From: an uncultured Mucilaginibacter sp.
GTDB lineage: Bacteria > Bacteroidota > Bacteroidia > Sphingobacteriales > Sphingobacteriaceae
Length of the DNA stretch: 64,000 nucleotides
Direction: 5' to 3'
Assembly (NCBI RefSeq): GCF_946479965.1
Contig: NZ_CAMLHX010000002.1
Coordinates: 92,624 to 156,623 of the forward strand
The notes beneath the pieces are model-generated. The model had not been told where the DNA came from. It did not search any database and saw only the letters and a list, made by a program, of their open reading frames with translations. Positions 28,138 through 38,585 of this stretch are shown here, piece by piece (position 1 is the stretch's first letter; every line of letters starts with the position of its first letter). The position numbers were made by a program, and so were the translations under genes.

Positions 28138-29163
28138 ATGTCTAAAAAAGTCGTAACCCTTGGAGAGATAATGTTGAGGTTATCAACTCCTGATTTTAAG
28201 AGATTTGTACAGTCTGACAGCCTTGACGTTACTTACGGTGGCGGCGAAGCTAACGTATCCGCAGCCCTTTGCAATTACGGTCTGAACGGCGTGTTTGTAT
28301 CAAAGGTGCCTAACAATGCTATCGGTCAATCTGCTATTAACCACTTGCGCCGCTACGGTGTTGATACACAGTTTGTGGCACGCGGCGGCGACCGCTTAGG
28401 GATTTACTTTTTAGAAACAGGCGCATCAATGCGTGCTTCACAGGTTATTTATGACCGTGCAGGTGCTTCTATTGCTGATGTTGATGCCAGTGAGTTTGAT
28501 TTTGATAAAATATTTGAAGGAGCAGATTGGTTCCATACCACCGGTATCACACCTGCCTTAAGCGATAAAGCTGCGGCACTTACTTTAGCTGCCCTTAAAG
28601 CTGCAAAAGCAAAAGGCGTTACTACCAGTATCGACCTTAACTTCCGTAAAAAATTATGGAGCAAAGAAAAAGCCCGCGTAGTAATGACCGAGCTTTGCCA
28701 GTATGTTGATGTTTGTATAGGCAACGAGGAAGATGCTGATACAACTTTGGGCTTTACAAGCGAAGGTACTGATGTAACCAAGGGCGAATTGAACCTAGAC
28801 GGCTACAAAAGCGTTTTCAAGCAAATGAAAGAGAAGTTTGGCTTTAAATATATAGCCTCTACCCTACGCGAAAGCCACAGTGCTTCTGACAACGGATGGA
28901 GCGCTTTGGTATATGATGGCAACGAGTTCTATCACTCTAAACAATACGAAGTGCGTATAGTTGACCGCGTTGGTAGCGGCGACTCTTTCGCGAGCGGGTT
29001 TATATTTGGTTTGGTCACCGGTATGGCTTTGGGTGATGCCGCCGAATTTGGCGTAGCAGCTTCCGCTTTGAAACACACCATTCCTGGCGACTTGAACCAC
29101 GCTACTCTGAACGAGGTTAAAGAGCTGGTTAAAGGTGACGGATCAGGCCGTGTACAACGATAG
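28138..29163 (+). CDS. kdgK: 2-dehydro-3-deoxygluconate (KDG) kinase, PfkB family
   Basis: A 341-residue ribokinase-fold sugar kinase. The N-terminal GEIMLRLSTPDFKRF and substrate-binding GGGEANVSAALCNYG are characteristic of KDG kinases. The C-terminal PfkB signature RVGSGDSFASGF contains the catalytic aspartate in GSGDS. It phosphorylates KDG from glucuronate or galacturonate to KDPG, which the divergent aldolase then splits. It is followed, after a heptamer hairpin, by a YhcH-type gene. With the GH67 alpha-glucuronidase this completes part of a glucuronate route; uronate isomerase, reductase and dehydratase genes are not in the window. Confidence 0.93.
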   Translation: MSKKVVTLGEIMLRLSTPDFKRFVQSDSLDVTYGGGEANVSAALCNYGLNGVFVSKVPNNAIGQSAINHLRRYGVDTQFVARGGDRLGIYFLETGASMRASQVIYDRAGASIADVDASEFDFDKIFEGADWFHTTGITPALSDKAAALTLAALKAAKAKGVTTSIDLNFRKKLWSKEKARVVMTELCQYVDVCIGNEEDADTTLGFTSEGTDVTKGELNLDGYKSVFKQMKEKFGFKYIASTLRESHSASDNGWSALVYDGNEFYHSKQYEVRIVDRVGSGDSFASGFIFGLVTGMALGDAAEFGVAASALKHTIPGDLNHATLNEVKELVKGDGSGRVQR

Positions 29164-29167
29164 TTAT

Positions 29168-29230
29168 TAGATCATGGTTCATAGTTCATGGCGCAATCGG
29201 CTATGATCTATGAACCATCAACCATGAACT
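29168..29230. repeat. Head-to-head heptamer element between kdgK and the YhcH-type gene
   Basis: Seven-nt words of the type CCATGAA/CTATGAA are repeated on the right side (29201-29230). Their reverse complements (ATGGTTC, ATAGTTC) are on the left (29174-29190), separated by about 10 nt. The RNA would fold into a strong hairpin. The same word family recurs at 39957-40106. Confidence 0.7.
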
Positions 29231-29237
29231 AAACAAC

Positions 29238-29690
29238 ATGATATTAGACACACTAAATAACGGCGATAAGTACTACAGCCTGCACCCTAACTTTAAGGTT
29301 GCCTTTGATTATCTTAACTCGACCGACCTAAACGCGCTTGAGGTGGGTAAGTTTGAGATAGCACCCGGCGTTAAAGCCATCGTATCAGACAGTGAGGGAA
29401 AAGCTGCCGAGGTTGCTTTGCAGAAGTTTGAGTGCCACAACAAGAATATTGATATACAGGTTTGTATCCGTGGCAACGAAACTATTGGCTGGAAACCCCG
29501 CCAGGATTGTACCATTGCAAAAGGCGAGGGCTACAACGAAGAAAAAGACGTTACTTTTTTTGACCACACGCCTGATATGTACTTTGGAATGAAAGACGGG
29601 CAGTTTGTTATCTTCTATCCGGAAGATGTACATGCCCCTATGATTGGCCAGGGTCTCATCAAGAAGATGGTTGTTAAGGTGGCAATATAG
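29238..29690 (+). CDS. YhcH/YjgK/YiaL (EbgC-type) family protein
   Basis: A 150-residue cupin-fold cytoplasmic protein. Family signatures are HNKNIDIQVCIRGNETIGW in the middle and FVIFYPEDVHAPMIG near the end, with the metal-binding histidine cluster of the fold. Relatives (YhcH, YiaL, EbgC) accompany sialic acid, uronate and galactoside pathways, probably as sugar mutarotases or epimerases. Placement after kdgK, in the same direction, fits a uronate role. A heptamer hairpin lies between the two genes and may modulate read-through. Confidence 0.9.
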   Translation: MILDTLNNGDKYYSLHPNFKVAFDYLNSTDLNALEVGKFEIAPGVKAIVSDSEGKAAEVALQKFECHNKNIDIQVCIRGNETIGWKPRQDCTIAKGEGYNEEKDVTFFDHTPDMYFGMKDGQFVIFYPEDVHAPMIGQGLIKKMVVKVAI

Positions 29691-29710
29691 CACGTTAAAA
29701 TTATTAGGTT

Positions 29711-29740
29711 AAAAGGCTCGCATTTTGTGGGCCTTTTTTG
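29711..29740 (+). terminator. Terminator of the kdgK unit
   Basis: AAAAGGCTC (29711-29719) pairs with GGGCCTTTT (29729-29737) with one wobble. A T-run extends to 29739. Confidence 0.75.
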
Positions 29741-29748
29741 TTATTTCG

Positions 29749-29976
29749 AGGTGATCCAAAAAATATGCGTCACAGAGAAAAAACATCAAACTCGTTTATA
29801 TAAGAAATTGATTATCAATAAATTATATCTTTTACATGAAACTACTTATTCGTCAGGAAGTTTAGCTACAAAATTATCATAACTGTCTGATTATAACCAT
29901 GTTGTAAAATCGCAAAATAGGTGACTTTTCTGCGTTTTTTGGATCACTTTGGATCACTTTGGATCACCCTGGATCA
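29749..29976 (-). repeat. Dispersed word-repeat element, copy 2 (inverted relative to copy 1)
   Basis: The 377-nt stretch 29691-30067 holds a terminator, this element and no gene. Read on the minus strand it has four TGATCC words at 10-nt spacing (plus 29941-29976), then the same AAAACGC transition as copy 1. TATAATCAGACA (plus 29884-29895) and the 23-nt block (plus 29837-29859) are identical to copy 1. One inverted end word is at 29750-29760. GGTGATCC/GGATCACC ends are inverted as in copy 1 and the span is almost the same (about 219 versus 218 bp between matching ends). Confidence 0.75.
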
Positions 29977-30067
29977 GGTAAATATTGCAGCCGAAAACAA
30001 AAAAGGGCCGCAGAAACTGCGACCCTAATATCTAATCTCTTCCCAATAGTTATCGGGACAAAAATTT

Positions 30068-31894
30068 CTATTTTTTTCCCTTTACCTGCTGTTGCTGGCG
30101 CATCATTTCTTCCATTTTGGCAGCAAAGCCCGATTTCTTTTTGGTACTTTCAGGTTTCTTTTTATTCTCCTGTATCTGCGCATGGATCTTCTTATCATCT
30201 ACCATCAACCTGATGATGTATTGTTGCAAGAAGGTGAACATGTTGGCCAGAAAGTAATAATAGTTCAAACCTGCCGGGTAAGCATTAAGCGCACCTAAGA
30301 ATATAATTGGTGTTATATAGCCAATATATTTCATCTGACCGGTAACGCCCGATATCTGATTGTTAAAATAAGTGTAAATAAGTGTTGATATGGTCATCAA
30401 AACGCACATCAAACTTAAGTGGTTGCCTATAAACGGAAGGGTAAAACCAAATTGAATGAAAGGATCATACGTAGAAAGGTCATGCATCCACAAAAAGCTT
30501 TCGCCCCTTAGCTCAAACAAACTCGGAAAGAACCTGAAAAATGCGATAACTATTGGCATTTGCAATATTAACGGCAAGCATCCTCCCAGCGGGTTTACGC
30601 CCGCCTTCTTATATATTTTCAGCGTCTCTTGCTGTAGCAATGTTGGGTTGTCCTCTCCTACTTTACCCTTTATCTCGTCTATTTCCGGCTTAAGCACGCG
30701 CATTTTAGCCATTGACAGGTATGATTTATAAGTAAGAGGCGATAAAACCACTTTTAATATTACGGTAAGTGCCAAAATAATTAAGCCATAGCTCCAGTTA
30801 AACTTTTCAAGAAACTGAAACACCGGTAATACCGCAAAACGGTTGATATATTTAAGCGGCCCCCAACCTAAATTTATTTGTTTTTCCAAATCGTAACCTT
30901 GTTTTTGCAGCAGATCAAATTTGTTGGGGCCAAAATAAAATTCCATCGGGAACGAACCATCCACATCGCGGTTTACCGCAAGGGTAGCTTTCATGTTTTT
31001 AATATCAACATGATCTGCCGTATCCATGCTCACCGCCATGTTGGCTTTGCTGATACCTTTTTTTGCTATTAATACGCTCGAAAAGAAATGCGCCTTAAAA
31101 GAAACCCATTGTATCTTATGATCTGCAACTTCTTTAGCGTCGTCTTTGGTTTCACTTAACCAATCTACACCATCGTCAAATGTGTTATAATAAACCGTAG
31201 AATACTGACGCTCCAGGTTCATATCCATTTCCTGTTTTTTGGCGCTGCTCTCCCAGTTTAAATTAAAGATGCTACTGTTAGCAACCACATTATCAAGGCC
31301 TACCGGTTTAACGGTAAAACCAACTTTGTAGCCCTCGCCTTTCAATGAATATATATAATCAATATACTGTGTTGGGCTGTAGCTCAAGCGCAACGTTATC
31401 GATGCAGAATCATGCGCGGCAACCTGTAGGTTGGTGGCAGTTGTAGTAAAGTACCTGTCGTTAGTGTTTACAATAGTAGATCCTGCTGTAATTGTACTGC
31501 CAAACTTATTGTCAGTGCCATCAAATAAAATAAGCGGCTTTTTATCAAACGTTTTAAAGTTCTTCAACTCGGCCGAATAGATGCGCCCGCCGCGAGTACT
31601 CAATTTTATGCGAATGTCTTTATTCTCCAAAGTGATCAGTTGTTCACTTCCGGCTAATGATGCTCCGAAAGGGCTTTTTAACGCTGCTGAATCAATTGCA
31701 GGTTTCGCAACAGTATCTGCGGCTGTGTGTACAACGGCCGTAGCTGGAGCCACCTTACCGGCCTTTTTTAACGAGTCCAGGTGTACCCGCTGTTTTTCTT
31801 TTTGGATCTCAGCGTCCGTCGGTTTCATTAAATAAACCGAACCGGCAATGATGATCATGATCAGGAATAATCCTGTAAACGTATTTCTATCCAT
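30068..31894 (-). CDS. yidC: Membrane protein insertase YidC
   Basis: A 608-residue inner-membrane insertase. An N-terminal transmembrane anchor (7-23) is followed by a large periplasmic beta-supersandwich domain (about 80-360). The conserved five-helix insertase core (about 365-570) contains FNWSYGLIILALTVILKVVL, the cytoplasmic hairpin with KMRVLKPEIDEIKGK and NPLGGCLPLILQMPIVIAFF. The tail is basic (KKPESTKKKSGFAAKMEEMM) for ribosome contact. It helps insert membrane proteins with or without Sec. Last gene of the pyrG, SRPBCC, yidC group; 46 nt separate it from the gene before. Confidence 0.97.
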   Translation of the reverse strand: MDRNTFTGLFLIMIIIAGSVYLMKPTDAEIQKEKQRVHLDSLKKAGKVAPATAVVHTAADTVAKPAIDSAALKSPFGASLAGSEQLITLENKDIRIKLSTRGGRIYSAELKNFKTFDKKPLILFDGTDNKFGSTITAGSTIVNTNDRYFTTTATNLQVAAHDSASITLRLSYSPTQYIDYIYSLKGEGYKVGFTVKPVGLDNVVANSSIFNLNWESSAKKQEMDMNLERQYSTVYYNTFDDGVDWLSETKDDAKEVADHKIQWVSFKAHFFSSVLIAKKGISKANMAVSMDTADHVDIKNMKATLAVNRDVDGSFPMEFYFGPNKFDLLQKQGYDLEKQINLGWGPLKYINRFAVLPVFQFLEKFNWSYGLIILALTVILKVVLSPLTYKSYLSMAKMRVLKPEIDEIKGKVGEDNPTLLQQETLKIYKKAGVNPLGGCLPLILQMPIVIAFFRFFPSLFELRGESFLWMHDLSTYDPFIQFGFTLPFIGNHLSLMCVLMTISTLIYTYFNNQISGVTGQMKYIGYITPIIFLGALNAYPAGLNYYYFLANMFTFLQQYIIRLMVDDKKIHAQIQENKKKPESTKKKSGFAAKMEEMMRQQQQVKGKK

Positions 31895-31940
31895 TATTTG
31901 CTTATGTTGTTATGATCTTTTTTTATTGATGATGTTACAA

Positions 31941-32435
31941 TCAATTATTGATCATCACTGTTAAATTTTCGTCTTTATTCCTCAAGTCTATACCACCCTC
32001 ATAAATAGATTTTAAATTGGTAAGATAAAAAGCCCATCCGTTGGAACAGCCTAATCTTACATATTTTTTTGATCTGTCGTCTGTAGGGATATTATAATGC
32101 CTTAATTCAATAACCGTATAATCGCCATTCACAGTTAAATTTACATCAACCAGGCAATCGCCCTCAAAAGTGAATTGGATAAAATCCTTTCCGTTTACCG
32201 CTTTGATCATTCCGGGCATGGGGTCGGCAAACAAATACCAATACCATTTATAGGAACATCCGCCCATAACCGGCTCATCAGGCGCAAGTAAGTTGTTGGA
32301 TTCATTATAAAACTCAGCCCTTTCTAAAAACCATTTCTTCAATTCGCCGGATTGTGTCCACGCATTGTAAATGGTTTTTAAACTTGCCTTAACAGCAATT
32401 CGCTTGGTGAATGAGGTCCAATCAAAATCCTCCAT
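31941..32435 (-). CDS. SRPBCC / START-like domain protein
   Basis: A 164-residue cytoplasmic protein of the AHSA1-like SRPBCC superfamily. It starts RIAVKASLKTIYNAWTQSGELKKWFL, the typical strand-helix opening of this ligand-binding fold, and ends with a long C-terminal helix SNGWAFYLTNLKSIYEGGID. Its ligand is unknown. It lies 11 nt after pyrG and 46 nt before yidC in the same direction. No co-chaperone motif is visible. Confidence 0.87.
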   Translation of the reverse strand: MEDFDWTSFTKRIAVKASLKTIYNAWTQSGELKKWFLERAEFYNESNNLLAPDEPVMGGCSYKWYWYLFADPMPGMIKAVNGKDFIQFTFEGDCLVDVNLTVNGDYTVIELRHYNIPTDDRSKKYVRLGCSNGWAFYLTNLKSIYEGGIDLRNKDENLTVMINN

Positions 32436-32446
32436 ACAGTAAACTT

Positions 32447-34105
<1,659 letters not shown>

Positions 34106-34237
34106 TTATGGATTAAAAAATAGTTAGCAGATAATGATTATAAAACGCTATGTAACAGGTAAAGACAGCTTAGACAGGCAAGTTTGCGACTTGTGAAATA
34201 ACAATTTTAGCTTATTTTAGCTTCCTAAATTTACTTA

Positions 34238-36916
34238 ATGCGTCTTTTTTTCCTTTTAACCTTTATCATTTTAACTTTTCTTTTTAAAACTTCATACAGC
34301 CAGCAGGACATGGACCTGCATATAAGTGGTACATTTTTAAGTGGTAAAAATATACTAAAAGTAAATCGCGATGTATTCGATCCGTATTTGTGGGTTCTGG
34401 CTCAAAACAACGAAGTGTACCGGATAAATAGTATAACACGCGATATTGATGACTACACTGCAACTTTTAACACCTACAATAATCTTCAATTTATTGATAT
34501 AGCCGGTGTAAGTAAGGATACAGTATTTATAGCCACCAAATCAGTAAATACAATCCAGTATAAAAACGGCGGTGTTAAATTAATTTCTGCTATAAACGGA
34601 ATTAAAGGCAGCGTAACCGGAGTTGGTGTAAATAACGCCTATAATAACTCGGATAACTACTTTTTAAATCCCCTGTATCAGATTTTTATAACAACAGATA
34701 AAGGTATTTTTAAGTATGATTATAAAACGGAAATTGTAACACCTGCTGATGTAGAATCCGATAGCAGGTTATTCGAAAAATCATATCGTGACTTAATTTT
34801 TCACGGCACCAATTTTTGCAGATGCTATAATAACGATCCTAATTTTATAAGCTACGATATTACTAAACTACTTGGGCATACAGTGTACGGAGGGGAGGTA
34901 TTTACAGGTAACGTACACGGTAACCTCGTAAAATCTGCATATATTTCTGTCGGTAACCCTTATGATGTAAGTCAACAATTTTCATTGTTCGCTAACAACT
35001 TTTGGGCTACAGAAAAAGGCTTGTTTCAAAATTATTGGAGTTACTCGTCTGACCCACACCGACCTTACGAAACCTATCTTAACGGCGTTGATATTAACAA
35101 AATAACATCAATAATGGGGTTAAGAAAGTTCAGTCATGAAAGTGATTTGCTATCTGATCTGGTCAAGGAAAACTTACTTGTTGGTGCAGCAGATGGCCTT
35201 TATTTTAGTAATTCCCAATATCACAAAGGTGTCAATGCTAAATATTCTTTTTCTCACTTCGATGCGTTGGGTAATATAAGTGTTAATGATATAGCAGTAA
35301 ATGCTGACACCTATAAATTTTCAAGATCGCGATTAATATTTTCGCATGGTGAAGTGTGTGAAGATGGCATTTGGATAGCAACATCAAATGGCCTTTATTT
35401 TTTAGTGCAAGATTACAAGCCTTATATCGATCCGAATTTTAAGTTGCAAGCTATAAATGTTGATGGGCGACAATTTAGCTTAGACGATGTTGACCTTTGT
35501 GAAAACGAATCTGTAACGGCGCGTATTCAATATGTTCAATATAATGCTTTGGCTTTTTTATGGTATAAAAATGGACAGTTAATAAACGGAGAAAACTTGA
35601 ACTCGCTAAATATAAATAGCGCCGGAGACTATTATGCAAAGATAATTGACCCATGTTCAAATGTCACGATAGAAACCCGCCGTTTGAAAGTTAATGTAAT
35701 TACTACACCCGTACTTACATTTAATTATCCCGACAAAATCAACCAATGCCAGGGAACATCAGCCACCTTGCAAGTCAATGCAAACAGTAAGTACAGCTAC
35801 AGATGGTATAAAAATGGTGTATTAAATGGCAACTCAACCGCTGTGTCAAATACAACGGAATCCGGAAAGTACAAAGTCGAAGCAAGCAGTTGCTCAGGCA
35901 CATCGGTATCAACAAAAGAAGTAGAAGTAAACTTTATAAGCGTGCCACAGCCCACATTATCGGCTAACAAAACAGCGTATTGTATTGGTGAAATAGCCAC
36001 ATTATCAACAGGTTTTATAAACGATGGATCGTACACACTTAATTGGTTTCGCGATGGTAATGTGTTAAACGGAGAGCAAAATAAAACGAGCATTACAACA
36101 ACCCAGGGTGGCATTTATACAATTAAGCTGAGCAGTAATAGCGCAGCCTGCGATAATACATCCTCTGCTTTAACCTTAAATTTTATCAGTGTACCCAAAC
36201 CAGGCATATCTGCTAACAAATTAATTTATTGTGTGGGCGAATCAGCAGTATTAACCACCAACTTTATTAATGATGGCACGTATACCATTAACTGGTTGTT
36301 TAATGGCACCGTGTTAAGTGCTGAAAAAGATAAAACCAGTATATCAGCAACCCAGGCCGGCAATTACGCAGTAAAGCTTAGCAGTAAGCTGTCTGCATGC
36401 GACAACACATCTGCCAGTTATGCGCTCAACTTTGAAAGTATACCCACGTTAAAACTTGAAAAAATCATTACCACTACGCTTTGCGATGGGCAAAAGATAG
36501 AAATTAAGGCAACTTATTCTGGAGGTGCGATCAAATGGACTACCGGGGAGATCGGCGATAAAATTTCCGTAAACTCGTCGGGCAAATATAGCGCTACTAT
36601 AACAAGCGCTGCCGGATGTACAGTAACTGAAGATATAGATGTACAGTTTGTTGCAAATCCTACCCTGCAGTTAGCCGATGCTACAGTTTGCGAATTAAGA
36701 AATCAAAGTGTTACTTTAAAAGCGCCGCCTGGCTTTGTCAAGTATGAATGGAACGGGCAATCGGGCAGCGCAAACTTTACCACCAGGGTGTCAGGCCCGG
36801 TAATTTTAAAGATAACCGACAATAATGGCTGCACAGCTACTCAAACTATTAATATTACCAGCGAGTGCCATGATATATATACCCAACACTTTTACGCCAA
36901 ACAACGACGGCTATAA
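34238..36916 (+). CDS. Large secreted Ig-like repeat protein, split from its T9SS domain by a frameshift
   Basis: An 892-residue exported protein. Signal peptide (about 1-22). A beta-propeller-like N-terminal half (about 30-395) has ligand-binding two-component-type blades. Tandem Ig-like domains of about 80-90 residues (about 410-875) follow, each with a CxGxxxxLxT start and a WFRDGN / WLFNGT-type tryptophan (YCIGEIATL, YCVGESAVL). Residues after C877 (HDIYTQHFYAKQRRL) are out of frame with the sorting domain that lies next on the DNA. One extra base near 36868-36869 would explain this. It is probably one gene, 34238-37133, in the ancestor. Confidence 0.85.
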   Translation: MRLFFLLTFIILTFLFKTSYSQQDMDLHISGTFLSGKNILKVNRDVFDPYLWVLAQNNEVYRINSITRDIDDYTATFNTYNNLQFIDIAGVSKDTVFIATKSVNTIQYKNGGVKLISAINGIKGSVTGVGVNNAYNNSDNYFLNPLYQIFITTDKGIFKYDYKTEIVTPADVESDSRLFEKSYRDLIFHGTNFCRCYNNDPNFISYDITKLLGHTVYGGEVFTGNVHGNLVKSAYISVGNPYDVSQQFSLFANNFWATEKGLFQNYWSYSSDPHRPYETYLNGVDINKITSIMGLRKFSHESDLLSDLVKENLLVGAADGLYFSNSQYHKGVNAKYSFSHFDALGNISVNDIAVNADTYKFSRSRLIFSHGEVCEDGIWIATSNGLYFLVQDYKPYIDPNFKLQAINVDGRQFSLDDVDLCENESVTARIQYVQYNALAFLWYKNGQLINGENLNSLNINSAGDYYAKIIDPCSNVTIETRRLKVNVITTPVLTFNYPDKINQCQGTSATLQVNANSKYSYRWYKNGVLNGNSTAVSNTTESGKYKVEASSCSGTSVSTKEVEVNFISVPQPTLSANKTAYCIGEIATLSTGFINDGSYTLNWFRDGNVLNGEQNKTSITTTQGGIYTIKLSSNSAACDNTSSALTLNFISVPKPGISANKLIYCVGESAVLTTNFINDGTYTINWLFNGTVLSAEKDKTSISATQAGNYAVKLSSKLSACDNTSASYALNFESIPTLKLEKIITTTLCDGQKIEIKATYSGGAIKWTTGEIGDKISVNSSGKYSATITSAAGCTVTEDIDVQFVANPTLQLADATVCELRNQSVTLKAPPGFVKYEWNGQSGSANFTTRVSGPVILKITDNNGCTATQTINITSECHDIYTQHFYAKQRRL

Positions 36917-37133
36917 CGATACCTGGAAAATTGAAGGTTTAGACGGCGACGAAAGTGTGATTGTTAAAGTTTTTAACAGATCAGGCGAAATGGTGTACAG
37001 AAGTACTGGCCATCAAAGCCCCTGGGATGGTGTTTACAAAGGAAAAAAACTACCGAATGGCACCTACTATTACATAATTAATGCCCAAAAGGGCGTGCAG
37101 ACTTTAAGCGGCAGCGTTACAATAATTAATTGA
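36870..37133 (+). pseudogene. T9SS type B sorting domain (gliding-motility C-terminal type), +1 frame fragment
   Basis: This frame encodes IYIPNTFTPNNDGYNDTW, then VFNRSGEMVYRS, HQSPWDGVYKGKKLPNGTYY and a final SGSVTIIN. It is a complete CHU_C / type B C-terminal sorting domain of about 85 residues, which directs type IX secretion. It has no signal peptide of its own and joins the upstream protein after C877 if one base is dropped. Without a frame change the upstream product would lack its export signal. It is either a true mutation, a sequencing error, or a programmed shift. Confidence 0.8.
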
Positions 37134-37137
37134 AACA

Positions 37138-37797
37138 TCAATCGTTCCAAACACCGGTGTTGTACAAATGCACCAGGTTTTTGATGTGATTAAACGTAAA
37201 CTTTTTGTTTGTGGCGGCGTAACGGTCGGCAACATCTTTATTATCTGCCACCATTTCCTCCAAAAGGGTTTTACGTTTTTCCCTATCGCTACTTAACGCG
37301 CTACTGAATTTTATTGGTTCAGCATTATTAGAGCCTTTAGATATATACCAGGTTGTGTTTGTTCCGCCACCTACAGCACCCCCTCCAAAGCCATAGCCTC
37401 CCGTAGTGTATTGGACGGCAACTTCAAAAAGATTTATTTTGCCCCGCTCCACTACCTTGGCAAAAAAAATACTATCATCTTCCTCTTTAGTAAATATTAC
37501 CTGGTATAGATCATCCTTCCCACCGGTGTAATACTCCTTTACGTTTTCAGGAGTTATCTTTATAGACTTAGCCCCTTTTTCAAAAGTTTTATAACTGGGT
37601 TTCAGTGAAATTAATCCTATTTTAATATCGCAAAACAGGGTGTCATTGCTATTAGCAAGTATAACATAGTCGGGTTTGCTTTTTTTTACAGGCTGATAAC
37701 TATGATTGACTCCGAGATTTTTTTGAGGCTGCGCAAATACATTACCGGCAGATATACCGATTATAACTAAGGCTATAAATATTTTGATTTTTTTCAT
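37138..37797 (-). CDS. Secreted hypothetical protein
   Basis: A 219-residue exported protein with signal peptide (ends FAQ, residue 23). The mature region begins with ILANSNDTLFCDIKIGLIS, a pattern common in uncharacterised Bacteroidota envelope proteins (a strand followed by GDT/NDT and C-x-I). A glycine-rich stretch (GGYGFGGGAVGGG) lies at about residues 132-145. No catalytic motif is seen. It converges with the T9SS domain fragment 4 nt away. Function unknown. Confidence 0.75.
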   Translation of the reverse strand: MKKIKIFIALVIIGISAGNVFAQPQKNLGVNHSYQPVKKSKPDYVILANSNDTLFCDIKIGLISLKPSYKTFEKGAKSIKITPENVKEYYTGGKDDLYQVIFTKEEDDSIFFAKVVERGKINLFEVAVQYTTGGYGFGGGAVGGGTNTTWYISKGSNNAEPIKFSSALSSDREKRKTLLEEMVADNKDVADRYAATNKKFTFNHIKNLVHLYNTGVWND

Positions 37798-37859
37798 ACG
37801 GGTGATAAGGTTGTCAAAGCGCAGTACTGTAGCTGTATTTTGCTTGTAAAAATAACAGT

Positions 37860-38585
37860 TCAGGGTAAAAGTTCCAAATCTGCAGGTGTATCAACCGCGT
37901 AAGTTTCAAAATCTGTTTCTGCAACCTTTATACGGTAGCCATTCTCAATCCAGCGTAACTGCTCCAATGCTTCGGCCTTTTCTAAAGCGGAAACCTCCAG
38001 TTTGGTTATCTGCTGCAAAACATCGGCACGGTAAGCATAGATGCCTATGTGTTTATAATAAGTATAAAACTCCAGCCAGTTTTCAGGCTGTTCTCCCCTT
38101 ATATGTGGCAAAGCCGAGCGCGAAAAATAAACCGCCTCGTTCATTTTGTTTACCACCACCTTGGGCGAATTGGGGTTATGCAGTTCCTGCTCGTTCTTTA
38201 TGCGTTTAATCAGTGTAGCTATCTGCACATCGGGCGCGGCAAAACATGCTGCCAGTTTGCTTATTTGCTCAGGGTCTATATAAGGCTCGTCGCCCTGGAT
38301 ATTGATGATAACATCGTAATCTGTATGGATAGCAGCAACCTCGGCACAACGGTCGGTGCCACTTTGGTGATAGTCGCCGGTCATTATAGCCTTGCCACCA
38401 AATTGGATAACGTGGTTAAATATGCGGTCATCGTCAGTGGCAACCATCACATCGGTAAGGTCGGCGCATTTAGCAGCCTGCTCATATACCCGTTGTATCA
38501 TGCTTTTACCGGCTATATCAACCAAAGGCTTACCCGGAAAGCGGGAAGACGCGTAACGCGCCGGTATAATGCCAAGGATACTCAT
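37860..38585 (-). CDS. kdsB: 3-deoxy-manno-octulosonate cytidylyltransferase
   Basis: A 241-residue cytoplasmic enzyme that forms CMP-Kdo for lipopolysaccharide inner core. It opens with IIPARYASSRFPGKPLVDI, the nucleotide-binding signature. VMVATDDDRIFNHV and VIINIQGDEPYIDPEQI (metal-binding acidic residues) follow. Length matches the family. Its start overlaps the stop of the upstream lipoprotein gene by ATGA, so the two are co-translated. Confident assignment. Confidence 0.97.
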   Translation of the reverse strand: MSILGIIPARYASSRFPGKPLVDIAGKSMIQRVYEQAAKCADLTDVMVATDDDRIFNHVIQFGGKAIMTGDYHQSGTDRCAEVAAIHTDYDVIINIQGDEPYIDPEQISKLAACFAAPDVQIATLIKRIKNEQELHNPNSPKVVVNKMNEAVYFSRSALPHIRGEQPENWLEFYTYYKHIGIYAYRADVLQQITKLEVSALEKAEALEQLRWIENGYRIKVAETDFETYAVDTPADLELLP

